DNA from: an uncultured Clostridia bacterium | GTDB lineage: Bacteria > Bacillota > Clostridia > Christensenellales > UBA1242 | Assembly (NCBI GenBank): GCA_934746715.1 | Contig: CAKVFI010000002.1 | Coordinates: forward strand, 248,001 to 312,000 | DNA: 64,000 nucleotides | Direction of reading: 5' to 3' | Part shown: piece by piece, positions 25,503 to 33,478 of the stretch | Numbering within the stretch: the stretch's first letter is position 1 | How the letters are laid out: every line of letters begins with the position of its first letter | The notes under the pieces: generated by a model | The model's input: the letters and a program-made list of their open reading frames with translations, nothing else | Told to the model about the DNA's origin: nothing | Database searches by the model: none | Position numbers and translations under genes: made by a program

Positions 25503-26001
25503 TTTGTTTATTCCTATTATGATTTGTGGGGTTATGCTTTACGCGCTTGTTAAGGGTGTTGATGCTTACTCTGGTTTTGTTGCTGGGGCAAAGGGCGCGT
25601 TGCCGCTTATGGCAAGTTTGATGCCGTTTATCATTGCGATGTTTGTTGCAGTGGAACTTTTTCGTCACAGTGGGTTGAGCGCTATTTTGTGCAATTTTTT
25701 AGCGCCTGCTTTTAGGTTTTTGGGCATTCCTGTTGAAATTTGCGAGTTGACCCTTATCCGTCCTTTTAGTTCTAACGCAGCATATGTGCTTTTGCGTGAT
25801 ATTTTTGCCAAATATGGCGTTGACAGTTATGTGGGCAAATGTGCAAGTGTTGTTATGGGCAGCAGCGACACAATTTTTTATGTTAGTTCCATTTATTTTG
25901 CTTCCACAAAAGTTAAAAAAACAGGGTTAACAATTCCAATTGCGTTGGTGTGCAACCTTGCGTGCGCGGTGTTGGCGTGCTTTTGTTGCCGATTTATTTA
26001 A
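25495..26001 (+). CDS. spmB: spore maturation protein B
   Basis: The 168-residue membrane protein is the partner of SpmA: FIPIMICGVMLYALVKGVDAYSGFVAGAKGAL, AVELFRHSGLSAILCNFLAPAFRFLGIPVE, MGSSDTIFYVSSIYFASTKVKKT. The ATG at 25495 is chosen because it overlaps the end of spmA and has GAAGGCGG before it; the longer frame would run deep into spmA. Translational coupling fits joint assembly of the two proteins. Confidence 0.93.
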   Translation: MADLFIPIMICGVMLYALVKGVDAYSGFVAGAKGALPLMASLMPFIIAMFVAVELFRHSGLSAILCNFLAPAFRFLGIPVEICELTLIRPFSSNAAYVLLRDIFAKYGVDSYVGKCASVVMGSSDTIFYVSSIYFASTKVKKTGLTIPIALVCNLACAVLACFCCRFI

Positions 26002-26050
26002 TTTAAACACAATATGTGGTGTAAATATATAATATTGTTTAATATATCTC

Positions 26051-26079
26051 TTGCATTTTTTGTTGTGTTGTGTTACAAT
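26051..26079 (+). promoter_or_regulatory. promoter of the 10TM exporter gene
   Basis: TTGCAT, 17 bp, TACAAT. The ATG follows 12 bp later without a Shine-Dalgarno. Confidence 0.6.
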
Positions 26080-26090
26080 AGCCAAGCATT

Positions 26091-26975
26091 ATGAAACAAT
26101 ATTTGGAAGTTATCTTGGACGCTTTGGTGGACACGGCAAAAATTTTGCCGCTTCTTTTTGTTGTTTATTATTTGATTGAATTGTTTGAATTTAAACGTTC
26201 AAAGCAGTTCAGTGAAAACAAGTTTTTAAAAGGCAAAATGAGCCCAATCTTTGGCTCATTGTTGGGCAGTGTGCCACAATGTGGCTTTTCAATTGTGTCA
26301 ACTGACTTGTTTACAAAAGGTTCAATTTCTGTTGGCGCGTTGATTGCAGTTTACATTGCAACCAGTGATGAAGCAATTCCTCTTATTTTGGCTAATCCAG
26401 AAAAAATTAAATGGTTGTTGTTTCTTCTTGTAATCAAAATTGCTTACGCGATTGTTGTTGGTTATGGTGCAATTTTGTTTTATAATTTGATTTTTGCAAA
26501 AAACAAACCAGTGCACACAGAAGAAGAACATGACAGCCACGAAGTGGTTGCTGGGCATGGTTGTTGCCATCATGATATGGAAACAAAAAGTTTTGATTGG
26601 TTGCACCCTATGCTGCACTGCTTGAAAATTGGCGGATTTATTTTGCTCATCAACATTTTGTTTGGCATGATAACAAACATCTGGGTTGGACAAGATAGAT
26701 TAACTGCGTTTTTGGACACAAACAAGTTTTGGCAACCAGTTTTGTCAGTTGTGGTGGGGCTTATTCCAAACTGCGCTTCCAGCGTTGTGCTCACTCAATT
26801 GTTTTTGGCAGGCGGACTTAAATTTGGCGCATTAGTGGCAGGTTTGTGCGTAAATGCTGGCTTGGGTTTGGTTGTGCTTTTAAAGCAAAACAAAAATTGG
26901 AAAGAAAATTTGTTTATTATCTCTGTTTTGATTGTTTCTGGCTTGACAATTGGTTACGCGTTGATATTTATTTAG
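26091..26975 (+). CDS. putative 10-TM heavy-metal (manganese/arsenic-type) exporter
   Basis: The 294-residue membrane protein resembles the ArsP_2 family, often named putative manganese transporter. It shows two related halves: GSLLGSVPQCGFSIVSTDLFTKGSISVGALIAVYIATSDEAIPLILA near residue 60, and VVVGLIPNCASSVVLTQLFLAGGLKFGALVAGLCVNAGLGLVVL near 220. Between them is a His/Glu/Cys-rich cytoplasmic loop (EEEHDSHEVVAGHGCCHHD, about 141-160) that could bind metal. Direction and substrate are inferred from the family. It has its own promoter and terminator. Confidence 0.8.
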   Translation: MKQYLEVILDALVDTAKILPLLFVVYYLIELFEFKRSKQFSENKFLKGKMSPIFGSLLGSVPQCGFSIVSTDLFTKGSISVGALIAVYIATSDEAIPLILANPEKIKWLLFLLVIKIAYAIVVGYGAILFYNLIFAKNKPVHTEEEHDSHEVVAGHGCCHHDMETKSFDWLHPMLHCLKIGGFILLINILFGMITNIWVGQDRLTAFLDTNKFWQPVLSVVVGLIPNCASSVVLTQLFLAGGLKFGALVAGLCVNAGLGLVVLLKQNKNWKENLFIISVLIVSGLTIGYALIFI

Positions 26976-26989
26976 CATCAAAAAAAAAT

Positions 26990-27023
26990 AAAATCTTGTG
27001 TTTGTTTTGACACAAGATTTTTT
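26990..27023 (+). terminator. terminator of the exporter gene
   Basis: AAAATCTTGTGT/ACACAAGATTTTTT stem. Confidence 0.9.
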
Positions 27024-27078
27024 GTTGCAATTTTGCATATAAAAAGCGCAAAAGCAGATACTAACACTGGAGGAAGTT

Positions 27079-27519
27079 ATGGAAAAAACAGAATTGCAAC
27101 TTTTAAATCGTATTTTTCAAGACGCACAAATTGGCATGCTTGCAATTGACAAGATTTTGAAAAAGCTGGAGAATGAAAAACTTAAAACTCTTTTTAAAAA
27201 GCAATTTGAAAGTTACGAAAAGTTTGGAGAAAAATGCAACGCAATAGCAGTGGAAAACGACGAAGAATTGAAAGAAAATAGTTTTTTAAAAAAATTCAAG
27301 CAATCCACAATGCTTTATTTTTCGCTGTGGACAGACAAAACACCGCGTCACATTGTTGAAATGATGATAACAGGCACAGTTATGGGTATTGTGGACGCAA
27401 TAAAGGCGGAAAAAGATTTGAAAACCAAAAATGAAGAAATTAACAATTTGGTTGTTGAATTTAAGCAGATGCAGGAAGATTTTTACGAAAAATTGAAAAA
27501 ACAACTTGCCAAAGTTTAA
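27079..27519 (+). CDS. four-helix-bundle-like hypothetical protein
   Basis: The 146-residue, highly helical protein begins LLNRIFQDAQIGMLAIDKILKKLENEKLKTLFKKQFESYEKFGEKC and resembles DUF2383/ferritin-like four-helix bundles in pattern, but the carboxylate/His metal ligands are not clear. GGAGGAAG precedes the ATG. It is followed 22 bp later by the small gene upstream of mazF and may share a transcript with it. Confidence 0.65.
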   Translation: MEKTELQLLNRIFQDAQIGMLAIDKILKKLENEKLKTLFKKQFESYEKFGEKCNAIAVENDEELKENSFLKKFKQSTMLYFSLWTDKTPRHIVEMMITGTVMGIVDAIKAEKDLKTKNEEINNLVVEFKQMQEDFYEKLKKQLAKV

Positions 27520-27541
27520 AACATTTTTTAGGGGGCAACAT

Positions 27542-27733
27542 ATGAATGAAGAAGCAGAAGCGTACATCAAATATCTTGGCAGAATGGAAGAAGTCGCAAA
27601 GCCAGTTTTGCCAAAGTTTGACCAGCGCGCATATACTGAAAATGAATACGTTAGGGCAATAAAAGAAATTGACAACGACTTTTTGTTTGTTGATAGTTTT
27701 GACCTAACAATTCAGCATTTAAAAGGAGAATGA
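27542..27733 (+). CDS. small protein preceding mazF, candidate antitoxin
   Basis: The 63-residue acidic protein (EEAEAYIKYLGRMEEVAKPVLPKF, then FVDSFDLTIQHLKGE) starts at ATG 27542 behind GGGGGC. Its stop codon TGA (27731-27733) overlaps the mazF start region. Size, acidity and coupling fit a toxin partner, but it has no recognisable MazE, CopG or AbrB fold. The antitoxin role is inferred from position only. Confidence 0.6.
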   Translation: MNEEAEAYIKYLGRMEEVAKPVLPKFDQRAYTENEYVRAIKEIDNDFLFVDSFDLTIQHLKGE

Positions 27734-28080
27734 TGGAAATAAACCGTGGCGACATTTTCTATGCAGATTTAAGCCCAGTTGTGGGCAGCGAACAAGGTGG
27801 TGTTCGCCCGGTTTTGGTTGTTCAAAATGATGTTGGCAACAAGTTTAGTCCCACGGTTATAATTGCAGCAATAACCAGCCAGTTAAGCAAAGCCAAATTG
27901 CCAACTCACATAGAACTCAACCACACAAAATACAATTTGCCAAAAGATAGTGTTGTTTTGTTGGAGCAAATCCGCACGCTTGACAAACGCCGTTTAAAGG
28001 AAAAATTGAGCACAATTGACCGCACAACAATGCAACAAATTGATGTTGCAATTTTGGTTTCTCTTGGCATAACTGCTTAA
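27733..28080 (+). CDS. mazF: MazF/NdoA-type endoribonuclease toxin
   Basis: The 115-residue protein is a typical PemK/MazF fold: RGDIFYADLSPVVGSEQGGVRPVLVVQND, the Thr/Ser-rich strand IIAAITSQLSKAKLPTHIEL, and SVVLLEQIRTLDKRRLKEKLS. These enzymes cleave single-stranded mRNA at short motifs. The conserved Arg of the VRPVLV segment and the Thr of the AAITS segment are present, so it looks active. Start at the second ATG (27733) is preferred because it is spaced better from AAAGGAG. Confidence 0.9.
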   Translation: MEINRGDIFYADLSPVVGSEQGGVRPVLVVQNDVGNKFSPTVIIAAITSQLSKAKLPTHIELNHTKYNLPKDSVVLLEQIRTLDKRRLKEKLSTIDRTTMQQIDVAILVSLGITA

Positions 28081-28112
28081 AAAAACACAACAATTTGATA
28101 TTGTGTTTTTTT
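28079..28112 (+). terminator. terminator after mazF
   Basis: AAAAAACACAA/TTGTGTTTTTTT stem. Confidence 0.85.
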
Positions 28113-28174
28113 GTTACATATTTTTAAAATCTCGCCAAGCTAAATTTTTTGGCAATGTTCCAAACATTATAGCA

Positions 28175-28594
28175 TTAAATAACTCTACCCATTAATTCAT
28201 CCATTGAAATGTTAAGATAATCTGCCATTTTTAATAGATTGGAGATGTTTGGTTTAACTCCTTGATTAAACCACCTAACCTTAAAACTACTGCTTAATTT
28301 ACAGTCTTTAAAAAGCCTGTATTTTGATATATGTTTATAGTCTAATATGCTTTTTAATTGTTTTGAAAATGGTATAAGTTCTTTTGTATAACATTCAACA
28401 TCATTATCTGAACGACCTAAAATGTAATCTATGCTGACAGAAAAATAATCTGCCAACTTAATCATATTGTCAAAACTAGGTACGGTTTTTTCATCGCGCC
28501 AATCATAAACAATTGTTTCATTGCAACCTAAAAATTCTGCAATTTGATAGCATTTATTTTCATCAGTGGTTAAAAGTTCATTAAGTCTACTCAT
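28175..28594 (-). CDS. tandem XRE-type helix-turn-helix regulator
   Basis: The 139-residue protein contains two XRE/Cro-like domains. The first (about 1-60) reads YQIAEFLGCNETIVYDWRDEKTVPSFDNMIKLADYFSVSIDYILGRSD. The second (about 75-138) ends PNISNLLKMADYLNISMDELMGRV, with a less regular recognition helix. There is no effector domain. It is divergent from the Rho-like gene, and the gap between them holds four GTAC palindromes, so self-regulation and control of its neighbour are likely. No clear Shine-Dalgarno is present. Confidence 0.8.
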   Translation of the reverse strand: MSRLNELLTTDENKCYQIAEFLGCNETIVYDWRDEKTVPSFDNMIKLADYFSVSIDYILGRSDNDVECYTKELIPFSKQLKSILDYKHISKYRLFKDCKLSSSFKVRWFNQGVKPNISNLLKMADYLNISMDELMGRVI

Positions 28595-28690
28595 AAAAAT
28601 AATATGGTCGGTTTTTCCAAAATAAATTTAAATTTTTGGAAAACGCACCCTATTTTTGTTGACTATAAAATTTTTATAGGGTATAGTGAA

Positions 28691-28717
28691 TATTGTACAA
28701 AATTGTTTTGTACAAAA
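28691..28717. promoter_or_regulatory. GTAC palindrome pair near the XRE gene
   Basis: TATTGTACAAAA (28691-28702) and TTTTGTACAAAA (28706-28717), 15 bp apart, in the divergent XRE/Rho-like gap. Confidence 0.55.
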
Positions 28718-28783
28718 TACAATGCTGTAAATTTTTGCGGTATAGTTAAATATGGATAAAAGGAGTTAAGTTTAGTTTAATAT

Positions 28784-28835
28784 TTTTGTACAGAATATTT
28801 TGTCGATTATTGTTGAACAATATTTTTGTACAAAA
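28784..28835. promoter_or_regulatory. GTAC palindrome pair upstream of the Rho-like gene
   Basis: TTTTGTACAGAA (28784-28795) and TTTTGTACAAAA (28824-28835) lie 40 bp apart, the second ending about 28 bp before the likely -10 (TACACT, 28863-28868). Confidence 0.55.
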
Positions 28836-28876
28836 ATACTTTACTTTTAAAATTGATTGTGATACACTTTGGTTAT

Positions 28877-29947
28877 ATGACAAGAGAAGAGTTGAATGAA
28901 TTGAGCATTTTTGCCCTTCGTGAATTTGCGCGTAGAACTGGCGTTTATGCACCTACAAGCAAAAAAAAGGGGCAATTGATTGATGAAATTATTGAAATAA
29001 GTGAAGGCAAAAAACAACCTTACATTGCAAAAACAAAACAAGGCAGACCACCAAAAAATTATGGTTACCCTTTTGCGGAAGTGTTTGTTGGTGCTCCAGT
29101 GCAAAATTACACAAACAATTGTTTTAAACAAGAAACAAACTTTGCCTATACTGACGATTTAAAAACATTAAATGGTTATGTTGAAACTAATGCAGATTCA
29201 AATTTGCTTTGGTCAATGCAAAACAACAGATTGGTTTGTTTGCGTTTGGCAAAAGGTTTGGTGGAACAATATAATTTGAAAACAGGCGACTTGCTTATGG
29301 TTGGGTTGGAAAAAGATAGCCACGATGTGGTTGAAGATATAATTAGCATTAACAATATTCCAATCAACAATTACAGCAAGGCACGTGCATGTTATACAGA
29401 CATTGAACACACCATGCCAACAAACTTTTTGGGCTTTGATTGCCAAGCGTGCAACGACCTTAATATTAGGGTTGGTGAAAGCGTTTATGTTTATGGTGCA
29501 AGCAATGCGGAAAACTCTCAAGCGATTGTGGAGATGCTTAATTCTTGCAATGCGGACAGAAAATTGTATGTTAACACATCAATAGTGGAAAAGAACAAAT
29601 ATTTGCTAAATTGTTTGAAAAACACAGAAAATTTTGTAACCAATTTTAGCGACCCAATTGACGATGCAAGGCGAGCAGTGATTTTAGCAACGGAAAGGGC
29701 AAAGCGTATTGTGGAAAAGGGAGAATCTTGCGTGCTTGCTGTTGATGATGTTCAATCTGTGCGTGGCATTGATTTTGAAGATTTGAAAATAACTAAAAAT
29801 TTGATGAGCGTAACCAAAAATGGTGCAAATGGTGGCAGTGTAACATTGCTTGCAATTATGCCTTCCAATAGAAGCATGGATATGTTTGAAAAACTTGCCG
29901 ACAAACGCGTTAAAGTGCTTGACCGCAAATTGTTTTTGATAGATTAA
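28877..29947 (+). CDS. Rho-like protein with degenerate ATPase motifs
   Basis: The 356-residue protein keeps the domain order of transcription terminator Rho: Rho_N (LNELSIFALREFARRTGVYAPTSKKKGQLIDEIIEI, 5-40), an OB/cold-shock RNA-binding domain (GYVETNADSNLLW... about 95-150), and a RecA-like fold (about 175-356) ending LLAIMPSNRSMDMFEK...VKVLDRKLFLID. The Walker A of Rho (PPKAGKT) is replaced by YGASNAENSQ without the Lys-Thr, and the LLDSITR region by LAVDDVQSV. ATP-driven termination is therefore unlikely. It may bind RNA only. ATG 28877 is chosen as the Rho_N start; TACACT lies eight bases upstream and there is no ribosome-binding site. Confidence 0.8.
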   Translation: MTREELNELSIFALREFARRTGVYAPTSKKKGQLIDEIIEISEGKKQPYIAKTKQGRPPKNYGYPFAEVFVGAPVQNYTNNCFKQETNFAYTDDLKTLNGYVETNADSNLLWSMQNNRLVCLRLAKGLVEQYNLKTGDLLMVGLEKDSHDVVEDIISINNIPINNYSKARACYTDIEHTMPTNFLGFDCQACNDLNIRVGESVYVYGASNAENSQAIVEMLNSCNADRKLYVNTSIVEKNKYLLNCLKNTENFVTNFSDPIDDARRAVILATERAKRIVEKGESCVLAVDDVQSVRGIDFEDLKITKNLMSVTKNGANGGSVTLLAIMPSNRSMDMFEKLADKRVKVLDRKLFLID

Positions 29948-29999
29948 CAAAAATTGTGCAACCTTGCCTTGTTGGGCAACTTGATTGCACAATTTTTTT
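29948..29999 (+). terminator. terminator of the Rho-like gene
   Basis: AAAATTGTGCAA pairs with TTGCACAATTTTTTT around a branched loop (TTGCC/GGGCAA). Confidence 0.8.
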
Positions 30000-30006
30000 A
30001 ATGTTA

Positions 30007-30636
30007 TTATTTGTTTAAATATTCATTTTGTTGATTGTTGCGTCTTTCCAAAATGTTAAAAATGGCAGATTTAAAAAGTTTTGTTCCAGTTTGAGATTCA
30101 ACTGTTTTGTCAATCAAATCGGCATAAGTGATGTTGATGTTAACTTTGTCAATGTCCTTATCAACAGACAATTCTTTTTCTTCTTCCCAATTAAAGTTTT
30201 GCATAAAGCTAACCAAACTGCAATGTTCTGCCAATGTTTTGCCGTCTGCTTGCAATGCTTCCATGTCAGGATTTGCAAAATCTTTAAAATAAATGTAATG
30301 GTAGTATGGGTCAGTGTTTGGGTGAGTGTATGAAATTAATATGCGAGATTTTAAAAAGTAACCATTGTAGCCAACTTCTTTAACAAATTGCTCAATTGTT
30401 TTAATGTTTGATGTAACCCTTCCGCTTGTGCCTTGAATTTTGTATTCAATTATAATGTTATAGTCCTTGTCAAACATTGATTGCAATTCATTTTTAAGTT
30501 CTCCCAAATTGATTTCAATTGTCTGTTGCAACAAGTTGTTTAATTTTTGTTTTTCTTGTTTCAATTCGTCTTGTTTATGTTCAATAACAATTTTTTGTTT
30601 TTCAATTAATGATGATAATTTTTTTAATAAATTCAT
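30007..30636 (-). CDS. hypothetical protein with N-terminal coiled coil
   Basis: The 209-residue product starts at ATG 30636, five bases after AGAGGA. Residues 1-60 form a coiled coil (LLKKLSSLIEKQKIVIEHKQDELKQEKQKLNNLLQQ). The following domain is mixed alpha/beta (DYNIIIEYKIQGTSGRVTSNIKTIEQFVKEVGYNGYFLKSRILISYTHP), then a Glu/Asp-rich segment. No membrane segment or known motif. It is transcribed toward the Rho-like gene and their ends meet at the hairpin at 29948-29999. Confidence 0.65.
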   Translation of the reverse strand: MNLLKKLSSLIEKQKIVIEHKQDELKQEKQKLNNLLQQTIEINLGELKNELQSMFDKDYNIIIEYKIQGTSGRVTSNIKTIEQFVKEVGYNGYFLKSRILISYTHPNTDPYYHYIYFKDFANPDMEALQADGKTLAEHCSLVSFMQNFNWEEEKELSVDKDIDKVNINITYADLIDKTVESQTGTKLFKSAIFNILERRNNQQNEYLNK

Positions 30637-30944
30637 AAAATCCTCTTTTAGCGAGTGCAATAATAACACAAATTAAAAAAATGTAAATACAAAAATATTA
30701 GATTTTTTGTTGAAATTTGCACAATTTTGGCTTAATTTGAAAAATGGCATTAAATATGCAACAAAAATCCTTGCTTTTGAAAATATGCAGATTAAAACAT
30801 ATGACGGAAACTACACATATTATCAAACGCAAAAGCAAAAGGCAAAGATTTAATCTGGCACGATTAAATTTTGCAAAGCATAATGTTTGACCAGTTTGAT
30901 TTAATTTGCTAAAATTGGGTTGATTTGAAAATAAATGGAGAAAT

Positions 30945-31379
30945 ATGAAGGCAGTAATTCAATTGGTTAAAAAATGCGTGCTGTTTAGTGAAGGCGTTAA
31001 GCACAGCGAGATAGGACATGGAGCGTTGGTGTTGTTTGGAGTAAGCAAAACCGACACAATTGACATGGTGGATAAATTTGCGGAAAAGTTGCTTAAATTG
31101 CGTATCTTTGATGATAAAAGCGGCAAAACAAATTTAAACATTTTTGACACTAATGGCGAGTTTATGGTTGTTAGCAATTTCACTTTGTATGGTGATGTTA
31201 AAGGGTATAATCGTCCTTGCTTTATGCTTTCTGCTGGGCATGACCAAGCAGAGCCAATTTACAATGCTCTCTGCAAAAAACTGGCGGGAAAAGTGCCAAC
31301 AAAAACTGGAGTTTTTCGCACCAACATGCAAATTGAAATGGTGGCGGATGGCCCAAGCACTTACATTTTGGAAATGTAA
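30945..31379 (+). CDS. dtd: D-aminoacyl-tRNA deacylase
   Basis: The 144-residue enzyme removes D-amino acids from mischarged tRNA. Hallmarks are MKAVIQLVKKC, ALVLFGVSKTDT, the catalytic SNFTLYGD loop with its Thr (usually SQFTL), and the Gly-Pro of ADGPSTYILEM (usually NDGPVT). Length is normal. GGAG precedes the ATG. The two motif changes are mild and the core residues are kept. It is a single gene; in many Firmicutes dtd follows relA, which is not the case here. Confidence 0.93.
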   Translation: MKAVIQLVKKCVLFSEGVKHSEIGHGALVLFGVSKTDTIDMVDKFAEKLLKLRIFDDKSGKTNLNIFDTNGEFMVVSNFTLYGDVKGYNRPCFMLSAGHDQAEPIYNALCKKLAGKVPTKTGVFRTNMQIEMVADGPSTYILEM

Positions 31380-31599
31380 AAAATTGCAATAAATCAGTTT
31401 GTTTTGTTTTGCTATTTAACTGATTTGTTGATTATTTAACAAGATACACATTTTTGTTTGCTTTTTTAACAAAAAATATGTATTTTCTTATTAGATTTAA
31501 AACAAGAGATAATCAAACAATATCATTGCAAAAAGCGATGATTTTAAAATTTTAGTGATAGTGATTTGATTGTTTAAAAAATTATATGGAGCGGTTGAT

Positions 31600-33315
31600 A
31601 TGAGCAAAGTTGGCAAAATAATTTATGGTGTTTTGTTTTTGTGCCTAATGGCGGTGATAATCACATATGCTGCACTTAATATGATTGGTGGCGGAGCGTA
31701 TTTGGTTATTTCAATCATTATTTTGACTGCCGGTTGTGGTTTGATTTTTGCAAACTTTAAAGACAAAAACAAATTTAATTTTGAATTTTTGTCTATTAAA
31801 AAATGGGAAATTTTGGCCATAAGCATTGTAACCGTGGTTGCGTGTTTGTTGCGATTTGTTTGCCTATCCTCAATTCCAAACGGAATGATGTCAGATGAAT
31901 GGAGTATGATTTACGAATCTTGGAGTTTGGCTCATTACGGCATCGACCGCAACGGCAACAGTTGGCCTGTTTATCTTGTTGCTTGGGGTAGCGGACAAAA
32001 TGCGTTGCTTACATATTTAACAATACCTTTTGTTTTGATTTTTGGTATGAACGCATTTTCAGCGCGCATTGTTATGGCAATCAGTTCGGTTGTTACAATT
32101 GTTGCAAGTTATTTTTTGATTAAAAAATTTGCAAGCAAACAAACCGCTTTTATAACAATGATATTGCTTACAATTTTGCCTTGGAATTTGATGCTTGGCA
32201 GGTGGGGATTGGAGTCCAACCTGTTGCCTTGCTTTTTGGTTTTGGGCGTGTTGTTTTTGGTTAAATCGTTAAAGGAAAATCATTGGTGGTTTGTGTTGAG
32301 TGGATTTTTCTTTGGCGTGTCACTTTATTCTTACGCGTTAGATTATATGCTTTTGCCTTTGTTTTTGATTGCGTGCTATGTTTGCATGTTTATCAAGCAC
32401 AAAGTTAATTGGAAATCTTTTGTTGTGGGCAATATAGTGTTGGGTGCACTTGCTTTGCCTTTGGTTTTGTTTGTTATGGTTAATTTTAACATAATAAAAC
32501 CTTTTAAGTTGTTTAATGTTTTTAGTGTGCCAAAATTGTCAAGTTTGCGCCCTGGCGCTGATGGGAACTTTAATATTTTTGCAAACATCAAAAGCTTTTT
32601 TAGAGTTTTTATTATTCAAAGTGATGGTTTGCCTTGGAACACTATTCAACCTTTTGGCTATGTTTATATGCTGTTTGTGCCTTTTGCAATTGTTGGTTTT
32701 GTTAATCAATGCAAAAATATAAAAAATGATTATCAAAACAATTTTGAAAAATTGATTTTAACCATTTGGTTGATTGCTGGAATTTTGTCAAGTTTTGCAA
32801 TGTCCGCAACAAGTTTAAACCATTTTAATTGTTTGATGGTGCCTTACTTTTTGTTGATTGCTGAAGGTGTTGTGACAACATCTCAAAACAGCAGAATATT
32901 TTATATTGTCCTTACTGCGTTATGTTCGGTTATGTTTGTTATGTTTTCTTCTGTGTATTTTTCTTTAGACAGACAAAAACAAACATATGTAATGTATGAT
33001 CAAGACCTTTATGTTGCAACTCAGTTTGCGGAATCAGTGAGAGAACCAAACGATACGATTGTGTTGTGTGAAACTGATAATTATATGATAACACTTTGTG
33101 CAAACAAAACATCGCCAAAAGTATTCAGTGAAACGGTTGTGTGGGTTGGTACAGGATTGCGAAAGGTGCAATCGTATAAAGGTTATTCTTTTGCAAAAAA
33201 TTATTTGGGCGATGAAAATTGTGTTTACATTTTAAAAAGAGATTCCGATTGGATAGAAAACTCAACTGTCTGGAATATTAAAGATTGCGGAGATTATTTG
33301 GTGTATTACAAATAA
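31600..33315 (+). CDS. PMT/ArnT-like membrane glycosyltransferase (GT39/GT83 type)
   Basis: The 571-residue protein has about 11-13 hydrophobic helices and a C-terminal soluble domain. The first large extracytoplasmic loop carries the acidic GMMSDEWSMIYESWS, matching the catalytic Asp-Glu of lipid-phosphate-sugar transferases, followed by FSARIVMAISSVV and LPWNLMLGRWGLESN, typical of the family. It likely moves a sugar from a polyprenyl phosphate carrier to a cell-envelope acceptor. Start at ATG 31600 is chosen for the GGAG eight bases upstream. Acceptor unknown. Confidence 0.82.
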   Translation: MSKVGKIIYGVLFLCLMAVIITYAALNMIGGGAYLVISIIILTAGCGLIFANFKDKNKFNFEFLSIKKWEILAISIVTVVACLLRFVCLSSIPNGMMSDEWSMIYESWSLAHYGIDRNGNSWPVYLVAWGSGQNALLTYLTIPFVLIFGMNAFSARIVMAISSVVTIVASYFLIKKFASKQTAFITMILLTILPWNLMLGRWGLESNLLPCFLVLGVLFLVKSLKENHWWFVLSGFFFGVSLYSYALDYMLLPLFLIACYVCMFIKHKVNWKSFVVGNIVLGALALPLVLFVMVNFNIIKPFKLFNVFSVPKLSSLRPGADGNFNIFANIKSFFRVFIIQSDGLPWNTIQPFGYVYMLFVPFAIVGFVNQCKNIKNDYQNNFEKLILTIWLIAGILSSFAMSATSLNHFNCLMVPYFLLIAEGVVTTSQNSRIFYIVLTALCSVMFVMFSSVYFSLDRQKQTYVMYDQDLYVATQFAESVREPNDTIVLCETDNYMITLCANKTSPKVFSETVVWVGTGLRKVQSYKGYSFAKNYLGDENCVYILKRDSDWIENSTVWNIKDCGDYLVYYK

Positions 33316-33327
33316 ACAAACCAAAAA

Positions 33328-33359
33328 AGCAAGCTTAAAAAAATTGGGCTTGTTTTTTT
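33328..33359 (+). terminator. terminator of the glycosyltransferase gene
   Basis: CAAGCT/GGCTTG stem followed by TTTTTTT. Confidence 0.75.
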
Positions 33360-33478
33360 GTTTTTGTATGTAATGATTTGACAAATATATTAAATTTGTT
33401 ATATTTTAAGTAAATAATAAATTTAAATGGTTTTGTTGCATTTGGCAAACCAAAATGATAATTGTTATTGGAGAGATT

